Assembly (NCBI GenBank): GCA_977006965.1
Contig: OZ345355.1
Location: 124,001-188,000 of the forward strand
DNA: 64,000 bases
From: Phymatolithon calcareum
Taxonomy: Eukaryota > Rhodophyta > Florideophyceae > Hapalidiales
Direction: 5' to 3'
Position numbers and translations under genes: made by a program. Positions 19,105 through 31,356 of the stretch are shown one piece after another (within the stretch, counting starts at the first letter, position 1; every line of letters starts with the position of its first letter). The notes beneath the pieces are model-generated. The model was given only the letters and a program-made list of their open reading frames with translations. It had not been told where the DNA came from and did not search any database.

Positions 19105-20676
19105 TTCTTCCTGATCTTTTTGTGATATGAGATATACGTGTAGCAACAGCGCCGTCAAAGACTCAGCGCTTGGTGAGACGCATATGCGTTTCGAAGAAAC
19201 TCATGTGGGTTTCTCCGAAATCAAGAACGTAAGCGCAGGATTGTAGCGCAACGAAAAAGTCTCTCAGGTGTAATGATAATTGACAAAGGGAGCCTCAAAT
19301 TGTTTAATTGAAGCCTTCAATTAAACAGAAATCCAATCCAATCCATATGGGTTTCTTCGCTTCGTCCTCCCTTCCGCTTTGTCTATATACAAAATTACCG
19401 TAATGAATATTTCAAAGCACAAAAATGTGAGTAGGGCGAGTACCCCCAAAAATGAGCACCGCATGCGCCGTGCATATTGCGGAGACGGAACTTGAGCCAG
19501 GGCCGGACGATAGACGACGGTCCGAGTCCGACAAATAGGTCAATTTCGGGTCCTCTGGCCAGAGTCGAAAATATTTCGTCCTGGCCTGTCCGAAACCAGA
19601 GTTTCAGTCCGAACTGGAAGTTTGCAAATCTACTTTCAGTTCGATCCGGTGATGTCGCCAATCCGGTCCACTCATTGGTCCGAATAAGCCCTTGATCTGC
19701 TCGGAACTGGCCTGAATCGGATGCGAACCGCATCTGTGTTGCCTGAGCCTGATCCGAAACCATTTTGCCTTCGCCCGATCTATTCAGACATGTATGTGGC
19801 ATAGTTTTTGACATATTTTCTAATAATATTTCAAATTTTGAGCCATAGCTCAAATCTACGAAAGAAACTTGCAAGTTTCTTCTCCTGTAGATTCGATCTT
19901 TTCCACTTAGGGTCTGAAATAAATAAAGTCTGATATCGGACTTAATGGATCGATCCACCTGCAGTCCGAAAAAATGTAAATTCGACCCAGATCCGATCAG
20001 ATTTTTTTCGGATTCAGGCTAATCCGTACTGAAAATGGCCGTCAAGGCGACCAGCAATAAAATCCGTCATCTCATTTGTGGACTTCCTAGATTAGCAGAT
20101 ATTTCAGTGGAGAAAAGTCAACCAAACTAAAGGAATCTTCAAAAAAAGGAAGAAGTGGTTCACTACTGTAGTGACAAATAGAGGCAAGTGATAAGCGAAA
20201 AATGTCAGATTAAGTTAAGTAATGCTTTCTAACTTCGCGAGCATGGATGGGAGAAAAAGGCGAAGCCAAGTAGTTGGAGAGGCAATATCACGCAAAGAGC
20301 ACCTTCTAAAGCGTAACACACATACGTCAGAACAAGTCTATAACGATGTCGGTGGGCTTATTATATCATTACTTTCGACAATGTCTGCATTCATTTATTC
20401 GGCACACCAAGGCTCTTTTTCTTGAAAATTCTGTTCCAGAAATTCCAGCACAATTCCCTTCCGACTTTTTTTCAAGGTCTGTCAGGCAATACTGATTTCT
20501 CAACAGAAAGTGGAATGATATTTCTTACAGGTAACTTAGTTGGCAATACTATTGATCTCCTTGTGCCTCGAATTAGATTCTTTTTTTGAACGCAGGGAGC
20601 GCATGGTTACTTTTCAAACGATTTTTATTGCACATTACCAATCATGAAGCTCTGCGGATATTCTATACCAAAGCTT
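19105..20676. other. Intergenic with degenerate short-motif repeats
   Basis: 19105-19190 is a copy of the repeat family seen at 4.2-5.0 kb. From about 19480 to 20030 the motif tccga(a) and variants recur at irregular spacing. This produces a 187-codon minus frame (19395-19958) with repetitive composition and no domain, which I regard as low-complexity rather than a gene. Nothing else recognised. Confidence 0.45.
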
Positions 20677-22210
20677 TTACATCCCAAGCACGCATGGGGG
20701 CGAAGACAGGACGCAGTTAGACCCCTCTTGCTTGATTTCATCATAGCAGCACTGACCACCAGGAAGCTTAGCCCCGCACCCAACACCTCCGCATGCACCA
20801 CAAATCAGTGGACAGCACACATCTCTATCACCAATACCCGCACCGCAGCCTGTGGAGGCGCTCTGTGCCACCAGAGGTGGAAGAACTGCAATTCCAGGAA
20901 CATCGGTTCCATTGCTCGGCATGGCCTGAGGAGGAGTCGCTGGCAGAGCAGAAGTGTTTCGAGGATTGTAAGAAATGCCGGAACGAACAGTGCAGGTAGT
21001 ATCGTTGGAGATGGTGAAAGCTGCTGTATTGCGCACGTCGTAGCAGAAGGATCCCCATTTCTCAGTGTCGGTGATGTTGCCTTTTTGAACAGCGATTTGT
21101 GACACATTGTGCAAACAGAGCCCGGCGAGGAATGAATTGTAGATATGGTTGTCAACGAGCAACACAGAACGTGTGCTCAGTTCGCCCTCGGATTTCATAA
21201 AGATTCCGCAGCCTTTTGATTCGTCTCCATTCCCAGAGATCTGGTTCCGCTTGATGACAACGTGCATTGAACCCGCCATGATGCTGAGGCCGTGACCGGA
21301 ATTCTTGTACGCAAGACAGTTGAAAACAGCACCGTAAAACGTTTCCCCGATACTGATACCATCCTTTCCGTTGCTTTCGGCCGAAGTTCCTTCCACAACG
21401 AGGTGATAGGACCACTGGTTGTTTGACCCATGAAAGTCAACTGTGCAAATGTTTCAAAAAGAATTCACAGAAGCTGTCGTGTCAGTTTCAAGCATCAAGT
21501 AGCCGCATCGCTCGGAAGAAGTTGGCGCTGGGTCAATACTGATCCACGCAGGGCATGCGCTCAATAAATCCCCTGGCGACTCCAACTTTTCGTAGTACGC
21601 TGCACTTACATCCATATCCAGAGTTGTTGTTCGCCTTGACGTTTCTGAGCCACGCATAATTCACGAGCTCGAAGTGAACGCCGTTCCTTCCCTGCATATC
21701 CATCGGGTTCATCGACTGCCTCATCTTGTTACCATCGATGGTAATGCCTTGAAGGGAGACACGCTCACCCTTCGCACTACGGATGATTCCTTTCGCAGGG
21801 TAGAAGCTCGGCGCGAAATCAACTAGTTTGAGAATGGTCTCAGAGGGACCCGCGCCGATGATGCAAGTGTGGGACGGCATGTCTATTGTTGAAGCGATGG
21901 GGAATATCGCGGAGCCCAATCGAACTGAACCACCGCCGAGATCTTCCAGAATATCCAGGGCTTTCGAAATGAGAGGGGCATAGTTCGAAATGTTGGCGCG
22001 GTACGGGATATTGAATACATGGCTCATGCAAATCTTCCAGTTGTCCGTCACGTTGAATGAGTAGGTCCTGTTGCCGAAAGCTTCCGCGATATCCTTCGAC
22101 CGGTCAAGATCGGTCCAAGGGTATTTTGAAGAGGTCTGGGATCGTGCTAGAAGTGGGATGAGAGCCAGGAATGCGAAAAGTAAGAAACCAGGTGTAGTTG
22201 ATAACGCCAT
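20677..22210 (-). CDS. Secreted right-handed beta-helix protein A
   Basis: Two exons, 22210-21610 and 21440-20677, joined across a 169-nt intron (GTAAGT...CACAG, phase 1), give 454 aa. The ATG at 22210 opens a typical signal peptide (hydrophobic residues about 8-22, then ARSQ). The mature part has the pectate-lyase-like pattern: a conserved W-x2-C near residue 60, LGGGSVRLG, PSHTCIIGAG, then rungs rich in G, N and V spaced every 20-25 residues across both exons. The C-terminus carries an eight-Cys module, CC-x3-C-x2-CGG-x-GC-x8-CC-x10-C-x6-C. Probably extracellular, acting on or binding polysaccharide; no catalytic residues can be assigned. A TTTTAAAG box lies about 140 bp upstream. It is the first of six paralogs in the window, all on this strand. 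Confidence 0.87.
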
Positions 22211-22350
22211 TTTGGTATGTGAAAGATGCCGGGCGCACTTTGTTTGGAGAAATGGTGTTGAAAACTTGAGCGATGGGGGCGAATGTGTTGGGTTGCGTTC
22301 AGATGCAGTACTTGGGTTTCGATGTCGATGGTTCACCTATGGCGTAGGCC

Positions 22351-22358
22351 TTTTAAAG
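22351..22358 (-). promoter_or_regulatory. TATA-like box of beta-helix gene A
   Basis: The minus strand reads CTTTAAAA, about 140 bp upstream of the ATG at 22210. Confidence 0.35.
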
Positions 22359-23201
22359 CCTTTCTTGGACACGAATTTACACCCAGTTATTTTTCAACGG
22401 TTTTGAGAGCTACGGTAATTTTGAAAAAGCGGAGCACAGGTGCGATTGACAAACAAATCAGAGCTGGGCAATAGAGTTATATCACTTTGGTCGTGTAGAT
22501 GGACTGTAAACGATGGGATGAATATGCGGCCTTAGTAATTGCTAGATCTAAACGCATGTCCGATCGCAAAAGAGACCTTCCTCGGCAAATTTCTTTTCGC
22601 TCTCATGAGCTCTCATGTTGAATATTGCAGTTCAGAGGGTGCAAGCTGACTGTTTGAACGAATCAACTCTTTTGGCGAGGTACAACGAATCTGTATGCTA
22701 TTTGAGCAAACGGTCTTACTTGTAGATGTGAACGCCAAACGGTACAACTCGGGAAGCACGAACATCATAGCTGATCTTGACGCACGTCGCTGCTGACAAT
22801 TTCATTTGGATCGGAAGCGGTTGCTGCAAACGTCTTTGCTGACAATGCGGCCTTTGCAAGGGAAGTGCACAACGATCCCTTGCGTTTCAAGGTAACGTAA
22901 AGTAGCGTGAACGACTTGGCCAGTTTGTCGGAGGCGATGATAATATGATAATATATCATAGAGAGAAAAAAACTCTGTTATGAGTTTCTGGCCCTCTCCT
23001 GCACGCTTTTGGGTTCAACTTGCTCTTCTTCATTGTAGTATTAATAGCCGCTCATGACGCTGCCACCCGTGTGCATATATTGTCCTAAGTCCTCTATTTT
23101 TTAAGAGTTGCTGTGAAAGGGTTGGTGAGGGATATCGCCCTCAAGTCGGGTCCCTGCCTAAGTAGTGAAAACGCAGAAAAACGAGAGAAAAAACTACGAT
23201 T

Positions 23202-23272
23202 CAGTGACTTTGCTGTAGCGCTGTTTTTTTAAAAAAACTTTGATAAACTGCACTACAGCAATGTCACTAAAA
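23202..23272. repeat. Imperfect hairpin
   Basis: agtgactttgctgtag at the left pairs with ctacagcaatgtcact at the right, 16-bp arms with one mismatch. The AT-rich centre includes ttttttaaaaaaa. It could be a tiny MITE. Confidence 0.6.
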
Positions 23273-23498
23273 TCTAGAATGTGCCCATGCTGCCGCATGC
23301 TCCGATTTTAGAATAGTCCGGATGGCCATTCTGTATTCCTATCTTTATGCAGCGGAGGGTGTGTTCAAGAAGTGTTACTAACACCACGGCCATGAACCTG
23401 AACTTCACTAAGAAAATACTTCGTTTCGACCACGGAATCGTTGATTTTTTGGAAAATCTGAGATATATTGTAGTATTGCGCCTGTCACAGAATTACAA

Positions 23499-23554
23499 GA
23501 ACTCTCTACCGACCGGCTCTTACCGCGGTAAGAGCCGGTCCGTAGAGAGTTCTG
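23499..23554. repeat. Near-perfect 56-bp palindrome
   Basis: 28-bp arms meet with no loop at taccg|cggta. A single mismatched pair lies 16 bp from the centre (ctaccgacc against the complement of ggtccgtag). Such a structure extrudes easily as a cruciform. It is not followed by the T-run of a terminator and has no coding role. Confidence 0.85.
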
Positions 23555-25988
23555 ATTAAGCCATTTCAACCCAACAACTGATCCGCTTCTGAAAAAAATC
23601 CAATCTGAGGTCGGGGCTGTATGCCGCAGAAAGGGCGTATATTAGCCGCCGCCTGGCCATCCCTTTGGGCAATTTGCTTGGTCATAACGACAATGATCAG
23701 CAGCTGTTTGGTTTCGTCACAAACAGTGCCGGGACGACTATCGTTAAGAGCGAAGAATTTATGACTCACAGTTGATCAAGTGTACGGGTAGAGAGTTTGA
23801 GCTAAGGCAATCTACTAGATGAGTGCAGAACGTTGTACAGGGCGGAGGAATGATATGGCGGTGGTGGTTCTGACAGCGCCACACCAACAATCAGTGCGAT
23901 TTCTTGAAGGTCCGTTCAACTTTTGCCAAGGCGTGTTATCTAATGTACTTGACGAAAGGCCTCATTGGGCCACGGATTGCAATTGGAGAAGAGAGCTCCG
24001 CACATTGGCACCGGGATCGCAGTTCGTATCCAGAACTCGTGCAGCGTTAGGCAAACGATATCTACCTGCGCAGGAGTTCAAAGTCAGATAATTTCACGTG
24101 GACATGTCTCTGGACAAATTGCGTCGTAGATTGTGAGCAATCAACTCTCAATCTTGTGTGAAGAAGACGACCATGAATTGCAGTCGCGAAGCGGCAGTTA
24201 TTTTTTGAGCCAACTAATACTACTGACAGTGGTAAACTCGTTAACTTCAAATTCCTCAGAGGGGACGGAAGTAGACTCAGTGAGGAAGTCCAAGGAAACG
24301 TCTGGGCACAAGTAGATGGAGCTGCAACGGGAGTATGGCTGACAGAGAAAGTTTGTGCAAAAAAGTAAAGTACACTTGCCGTTCTCTGTGCGTTAGCCTG
24401 TTAACTAACCGTCCACTGTGCGTTCACTTTCTGTTCACTGATAGTCGTCAAGTGAACATGTATTGACACCAAAGACAATTGACTAATTACTTGTCCCACC
24501 GTGTACAACTACTGACACACCTCTGAAGTTAGACTTCTTAAGCAAGGAAGCGTTTTCCAACGGAATGAAAAACACTTCGGCTAGGCACAAACTAAGTACA
24601 GCATCACCGTGATAAGCGAATGCTGGTCGCAAAACTTGCTCTACATCAAAACCACTTGAGCGCAAGTGCCCTCGCCGCATGTTAAATGTTGTTCGTTTGC
24701 TCTCTGTGCAACCCCGAGCACGTGTACTGTAGTGTATTGTAGATACCCAGTACATATGACGTGTTGCTGCTTCCTAACATCGGAAGATGCTCTTTCACCG
24801 CAGCGGATTCGATATGCTGAGAGAGCGGAAATGCAAAGATTTTGAAGTTGTCGAACGTGTTAGATTCAACTACTCCTCTTGACGAACTGTCGCTTTTAAA
24901 TTTTCCATTTTGGGATGATTGCAATACTGTAGATGGTAGTGGCACTCCCACATGCCGAAATGCACCCTCCCTTCGCAGAAAAGCAAGTCGGTGGCAGGGG
25001 AGACGCGCAAGCACGAAGTGATGAGTATCATACAGAACGTCGCCGAAATTTGGATGAATTGGTGTGACAATGATGACTAGGCTCGAAAAAAATGGGAGAA
25101 ACGTGCTGCTGGCGGGTGGACACTAGAATTGACAAGCAAAGAACAAGCGGCCAAGAGAGCTCGGCCAATTTAAAAATTTATGGAGACTGGCATTGTGGCG
25201 TTGCTTTTTCTCCAAAAATGTGGTCGTAAATGATACAGTACAGCACATACATTGAATGGCATGGCTTTAAGAACGGGACGGTGGGACAATTCAAATGCCG
25301 AAATTAGAACATCGCAGAACTTGAAGCGTGTCCACAAGATCAGACGCGCTGCCATTGCAATGATCCGAACAGCAATAAAAACTAAGTCGTTCTTGAGGTT
25401 GCTTGCTGGCAGGTTGTACAGTACGTACTGTCCTGAATATAGTAAAGCCTGCCAGCAATTTCTTTCCGTACACGATTTCCAACGGACGTTACGGGTGGCT
25501 TGATCCTGAATCTATTCAAGATATGCTCTCAAGAGAGCAAGTTCTTAAAGACAAAGGAAGAAAAGATATAGCGTAAAGACTGCGGCAAGTTTTTGATTTC
25601 GTGCTTCACGCGTAATTTTTATCTCATGCCCTTCGTCGTGTTTGGTACAATGGTTAGTCGCTTTTGTCTGGAACAGCATTGCTTCCTTCTATAATACAGT
25701 ATTTAGATGCTTTAAGCCATAACGCGCATACTGTACACAGAAGGTCCCGAGGGGAAACAGAGCAGAAGTCTGCTCAAGCGGAACAAGCTTGCAAGATCAG
25801 CGGGGATATGATAAGGTACGATTAGGGAGACAGCGATGATTGCATCAGTTTCAAAACTATGATAGCATGTAATACACCACGACGACAATTCAATTTTGTG
25901 CACAAATGCAGTATCATTGCTGTTGCGTAGTCACGATCATCGGTGGTTGTGCACAGCCATGAGCAGAGTGGTCAGGGTTTTTTCGAAG

Positions 25989-26015
25989 GCAGTTGTCTGA
26001 CTGTCAGACAACTGC
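25989..26015. repeat. Perfect 27-bp hairpin
   Basis: 13-bp arms gcagttgtctgac / gtcagacaactgc with a single central t. Confidence 0.85.
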
Positions 26016-29000
26016 AGACATGGGTCGCATAACGCAATCTGCATGAGAGCGCCCGCTGCACTATTGAATGAGATGCCAAAAGAAGCTGTAGAATGGAGGT
26101 TTTATAATTTGTTCGGGAATGCGTGACAAGCACGTGCGACTAAAACTGACTGTGGTGCTCACCATTACAGCTGGATCATAAATGTTACTGCAATTGATAG
26201 CTGCAGCAGCCTCTTCAGAGTTGCTCCCGTTTGAAACTGAAATCATAAAACCAGTTGCTTACACAGCTTTGCCCTTCGACTGGCCTAGCGATCAATTCGC
26301 TTGCATTGGAGAGTGGCGTCGATCGATCTCGCTGAGTGCAATTCGCTCTGCGCGGCCTTGGCCAAATCTGCCCCCATATGGCGACCACGGTTCCAAATCT
26401 GCCATTCGGAAAATGTCTAGTCGAACGAGCAAACAAGAATTTGGTCGCCACTGATGTTGCGGCGTCGAATATTAGTTTCGCCCCTCTCTTGCGCTCTTCT
26501 GCCTTTTAAGCAACATCATGCCGCCTGTATATGTAACAGAGCGGTGGCACTGGCCAAGGCTTCTGTATTTTTCCCGCAGCAATCTATTGACAACATCAGC
26601 CATGTCCCAACGGGAGCCACGGGTCACCTGAAACACGAGCAGCGTGGACGACTGCGACGTCCTCGTCAGCAAGAGACCAGCCAAGAGTTTCTCTTCTGCG
26701 AATCTCTCAGATGCGCATGGGAGATGAGCAACGGCTTGTCGTGGGCGGGCGGGCTCACCGCCTTTTTGATTGCATGGTTTTCGAAACTGACAAAACTCAT
26801 GAATCTCCCGCCCACCACCCACATCCCGCCACGCATCACGATCCCTACTGTCACCACCTTCTCGCGTCCGCCACACTTGCACGCCTGCAATCCTCTTGCG
26901 ATTGCAGATCATCTGGTTATCCGATCAACCGTGGCTCCGACTTGAGGTTGCTATGACATTGATTGCGATCGATCGCCCCAGCTGTGCGCAGCTCGGGCGA
27001 CTTTGGAGAGCCGACCGACCGCAAGGATCGATCACGGTTTTGGGTCTCGAGCAACATACATACAGTACTGTATAGTGCGTTTAGCCCATCCCAGGAGATG
27101 ACCATACGTATCGAGTGAAACGTGTGTTGACTCAGCCACCGTATGTGTACTGCCGACACTCGAGACGTGCTTTGAAGTCATTTTTTGACGTCGACGGATG
27201 GCCGGGCGCTGTCAATGTGGACTCTGAGTGCTATCAACTGTGAGCTGCAGGGCGTCTTCATCCAGGTGGCCGCGGGAGCGGGGATTTGAAACGCGCCGCG
27301 CGGACGCAGGACCTCCTCTGATTTCGTGTGTCAAGAATAAGCCATTTTTCGGTGAATGGGTATCCGTTTGTAACAATCCTCATCGTGATCTTTTACGCGG
27401 TCTGATTGAGCAAGAACGATAATCCAGGTGTACTATGACAATGTTTTTTATCATTGCTGGACGATATATGATTCTAAACCGCCGCCACTGTGCGCCAGTA
27501 GCCAAGGCCGCCCATCAATTTCTTGTCTTGACAGCTGTGTTGTGTTGATTGGTCCAAGCCACGATAGTACAGCACTGCAGGGCGCACGACCAGTAATCCA
27601 GTGATGTACTGTATACAGCATGTGATTTTTGACATACATACAGTCCAATATGAAGATAAACTCAATTGCCCTGCTATCGCATCATCATAGATAGTGTCCC
27701 GTGAAGGGCAATTCACATGCAACTTGAAGGGGGGAGCAACCTAATATAGAGGGGGCATCAGTCTGTGAGACTGAACCTGCCTGTGATACTGTACTCTTAC
27801 ACGAAAATCTCGTTTCTCATGATATTTGTATGCTGTGCATACTGCAGGCAGGTTAGTGGACATTGGCACTGTAGTTACGTTGTTGCCTTAAGGCACTGAA
27901 GAAGGTTGTTCCAGAGTCGCAAGCACAACAACTGCTGTTCACACTTGGAGACATTAAAGGAGTATTTAATTTTCTCCCCTGTCCCTTCCTCTATTAACGA
28001 ATAAGTACAATGGTACTTAACACATATGGTTCAGTCAAGTCCACTTCTTCGAGATTCTCTTCATGATGACGTGTTATGTGTACCCACCCACCTGTGATCA
28101 CGAAGAAGGAGCGGACAGCAAGTGTGCTCGGCCAACTACAGTATTGTCCTTCTTCCACTAACAATTGTTGTTTCGTTCGCTGTACATAAACACATACTGA
28201 AATGCCAGTGGAAGTGCCGACTTAGATTCCGTTTTTAGACTTCCTCGGCTCCCAAGTAGGCGTCAAGATAATAGTCATCAGAGGCAATAGTAATTCCGGC
28301 ATGCCATGGCATCCAGCAGTGAACATAGATCCGTATGATATTTCTGCAGCTCGGAGAGCACAAGGGAATACCCCGTCCGTGTCGACGCACAACTAGAAGT
28401 TGGAGATTTTACAATTGTAGTTGGGCACTGTCATGCTCCTATCGGTGGTCACGCTTGCTGACAGTGCATCTGCCCAAGCCGATACTGCTATTGACGCTTC
28501 AATTGAGGCGGCGTAATGAGCGTCATTTTGAATATTTTAGCATTAAAATTTTTGATTTTTCAACGGAATTAAAAAATACTCTCACGACTCGGGCCAACTG
28601 TTCTGTTACAGTGGCGTTCATAAAAAACTAGGAAATAAAACTCCGAAACGGGGTTTTGTGCACAGGTGATCGACTGTATCATAATGATATTACACTCGCA
28701 GAATCGACTCATTTGATATGCGCCATCATGCAAAACGGCATCATAAAAATTTCTGAAAACTGAGGCACAACCAAAATTGCCAAAAAATTCGAGCATCGAC
28801 GATCCGTTTACCCTGACTTGGTCTCGTCGCACAGGGCAGCCCATATAGCGCACAGTATTTAGTGCAGCTCGAAATTTAATCACAATGTCAACATTGCAGC
28901 ATTGTACGCCAATGTGATCCTCGACAATTATCATGCATCGCGTATCCAACCGGCATGCAGCAGCGCACACTGTCGACGCATGCAGTGATAAATATGGAAG

Positions 29001-29032
29001 TGAAGCGATGCAAACGGAACGAGGCGCAGCAG

Positions 29033-29059
29033 ACACACACACACACACGCACACACACG
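29033..29059. repeat. CA microsatellite
   Basis: About 13 AC dinucleotides with one interruption (g). Confidence 0.9.
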
Positions 29060-29829
29060 ATGGTCGATCGAGAAAGAAAGACAGGCAGCCAACGCGCCGT
29101 GAAAATCTGCACCGCGTGACAGGCGGTCACCGAACGCACTACGCCTACTTGTGCATGCGAGCAACAAACCAAAGCAACTGCATTGACTGTCTCCAACACA
29201 ACTCAACTGTGTGCTGTGTGCCCAACGTTCCCGAGTGCCGCGCTCCAAACGTCCATTACCCTGCAGGCTCTTCGTCTGTCATTCCCAATCCCACTGTCAA
29301 CCACCACTGTGACTCCCGCGTGCACATCCGTTCACCGGTTCTTGATTCCCTACCCGCCCGCCCCCCCCCATCGCCGTGAAACCGCCGCGTGATTTTCTCG
29401 ACCTGCCGCGCGCCCCCCGCCCGCTGTACGCCTCACTGCGTCGCGCGCGCACATATCTACACCGGCCGTCTTTCGTTAGTCAATTCGGAGAGAGGACCGG
29501 CATCGGCGCAACATCTTGCATCTACCGGCATCGTGTGTGTGGCGTAGTAGTGTGCGCTCCTCCGCGAGCATCTCGTGTCGTGGCGGACATCCGTCTTTGC
29601 GCGTGCATTTCCTCCGCGCTACGTCACCTTTCGTCCTCCATCTTTCTCGCGCGCCCATCACGTCCACCTGGTGGATTGTGCCGTGCGAATTCAACGCTCT
29701 GCACATCGCTACACATTCCCCGACATCGCGAGCGGTCGGGGTACACACTTGGTGTCCCTGCGGGACGCGTCCCAGTTGCACGGGTGAGGGCGTGCATCGC
29801 GCCCCGCCGCAGCGAGTCGCGTACCCGTG

Positions 29830-31356
29830 ATGGGATTCATCGATGACATTCGTGCCAACTGGCGTTTTCTCCTTCCTTTTTACGTTGGTATATTCCGATG
29901 GGCTATGTTTATTGTTTTCAAGGTTCTCCCCGCTTTGCTGTATCGCCAAGTGCAGCCGAAGGATCTTGACCGTGAGACGGGGCGTATTTACTATCGGCCA
30001 TCCGATGTAACTGTTGTCGTGCCTGTTTACCAACCCGGGCCATCATTCCCGGACAATATGGCTTCATTGGCACAAAAATCACCAAATACTTTGATTGCTG
30101 TTGCTGATGTTACATGTTATGAAGATACATGTGCTATCTTTCGCAAGGTTCAAGAACTTTATCCGAACGTTAATTGCCGCGTTATCAAGGAGTACAAACC
30201 CGGTAAACGTCCCGCTCTCGTTGCAGGACTTAAGGAGACTCGTACGGCGATCATTGCGTTTGTGGATGATGACACTCAGTGGATTCCTATGGACTTTCTA
30301 CCGAATCTTATTCTGCCTTTTTCGTACGATGAGCGGTGCGGTGGTGTCGGTTGCAAGCAGGTTATGCGTCCGAAGGGTAAGCGTGCCGATGTGTATGAGA
30401 TTGTATCCGACATGCGGCTTTCTGCGCGATACATTGAGATCAGGGCTACGACACTTGTTGATAAGTGTTGCAGTTGTATTTCCGGTCGTACCATGGCGTT
30501 TCGCACAAACATCATTCAGAATGAAGAGTTTTATGACTTTTTCCTCAATGAGAAGTTTTTCGGCATGCAATTGCAGTCTGGTGACGACAAGGCGCTCACG
30601 CGATACCTCATATGCAATGATTACAAACAGTATCATCAGTTGAACAATGACTGCAAATTGACGACGACGTTTGAGAGTGGAATGCGTTTCATCAAGCAGA
30701 ACATTCGGTGGTCACGCAACACATTCCGTTCCGATTTCGCAGCACTATTCATCGAGAGACGCATCTGGCGTCGTGATAAGTTTACCGCCATCGTTCTGTT
30801 TGACAAAATGTTCATCCCGTTCTTCATGATGTACGGTCTTCTTCTCGTGCCCATTCTGTCTGTTGTGCAACGCAACTACATTATGTTTGTTCTCTGGATT
30901 ATCTGGCTTCTTTTCTCTCGTATCATCAAACTATGCTACTACCTCGTTGAAAATCCTTGGCGCGTTCTCTCCATGCCGTATTTCATCGTGTGGCAGTACA
31001 TCGCAGCCGGCATCAAGATCTATGCTATGGTGACATGTTACAACCGTACTTGGGGCACGCGCGATATTACGGTGAAGGATGGCGAAGTGGTGCGGACAAA
31101 GTTGGGTGCTGCGAATGCCGCCACGCTGATGGCTGAAGAGGAGAATAGTGACGACACGTCGTCCGAATATACCGATACCGGGTCGGGGACGGGGGATACA
31201 GATAGCGCTGAAATGCAGCCTGTGCATCACATTCCGTTCCATCTTCATCCCACGATCGAAAGAGACGACTTTGGACGTGGACATGTGAAGGTTGTGGATG
31301 ATGTTCACCTGGATGTAGACGAAATCAGTCCTACGGTAAGAGTGAGTATAGTTTAG
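29830..31356 (+). CDS. Membrane GT2 polysaccharide synthase
   Basis: Intronless, 508 aa from the ATG at 29830. This is a family-2 processive glycosyltransferase of the hyaluronan/cellulose/chitin synthase type, closest in style to fungal Cps1-like proteins. A membrane segment spans about residues 12-38. The GT-A domain begins VTVVVPVYQPG (60-70), with the first acidic site in VADVT (91-95), the D-D-D triplet at 146-148 (nucleotide/metal), SGRTMAFR (218-225), acceptor-site GDD at 251-253 and QNIRW (290-294), the Q/R-x-x-R-W product-binding motif. Three further hydrophobic segments follow (about 318-345, 349-372, 380-403), then NRTWGTRD and a Ser/Asp/Glu-rich cytoplasmic tail. All catalytic motifs are present. 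It would use a UDP-sugar at the plasma membrane or Golgi; which sugar cannot be read. Nearby secreted beta-helix genes suggest a matrix role, by inference. Confidence 0.92.
   Translation: MGFIDDIRANWRFLLPFYVGIFRWAMFIVFKVLPALLYRQVQPKDLDRETGRIYYRPSDVTVVVPVYQPGPSFPDNMASLAQKSPNTLIAVADVTCYEDTCAIFRKVQELYPNVNCRVIKEYKPGKRPALVAGLKETRTAIIAFVDDDTQWIPMDFLPNLILPFSYDERCGGVGCKQVMRPKGKRADVYEIVSDMRLSARYIEIRATTLVDKCCSCISGRTMAFRTNIIQNEEFYDFFLNEKFFGMQLQSGDDKALTRYLICNDYKQYHQLNNDCKLTTTFESGMRFIKQNIRWSRNTFRSDFAALFIERRIWRRDKFTAIVLFDKMFIPFFMMYGLLLVPILSVVQRNYIMFVLWIIWLLFSRIIKLCYYLVENPWRVLSMPYFIVWQYIAAGIKIYAMVTCYNRTWGTRDITVKDGEVVRTKLGAANAATLMAEEENSDDTSSEYTDTGSGTGDTDSAEMQPVHHIPFHLHPTIERDDFGRGHVKVVDDVHLDVDEISPTVRVSIV

Larger units (their letters stand above)
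22380..29829. other. Gene desert, 7.4 kb
   Basis: No coding region supported. Open frames of up to 185 codons near 26.5 and 29.5-30.0 kb occur in GC-rich stretches, are mirrored on both strands and have no domain. Structure seen: hairpins at 23202-23272, 23499-23554 and 25989-26015, a CA microsatellite at 29033-29059, and many TACAGTA heptamers. The C-rich 29.25-29.82 kb is probably the promoter and leader of the GT2 gene. Confidence 0.5.

Noticed and set aside
19395-19958. 187-codon minus-strand frame
   Set aside because: Composition is driven by irregular repetition of tccgaa-type motifs; no domain, no promoter, similar openness on the plus strand.
26454-26945. 163-codon plus frame with an equally long minus frame
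   Set aside because: Mirrored frames in GC-richer sequence with no recognisable motif or start context.
29376-30033. 156-codon plus and 185-codon minus frames upstream of the GT2 start
   Set aside because: C-rich leader DNA; frames overlap the real GT2 start and have no domain.
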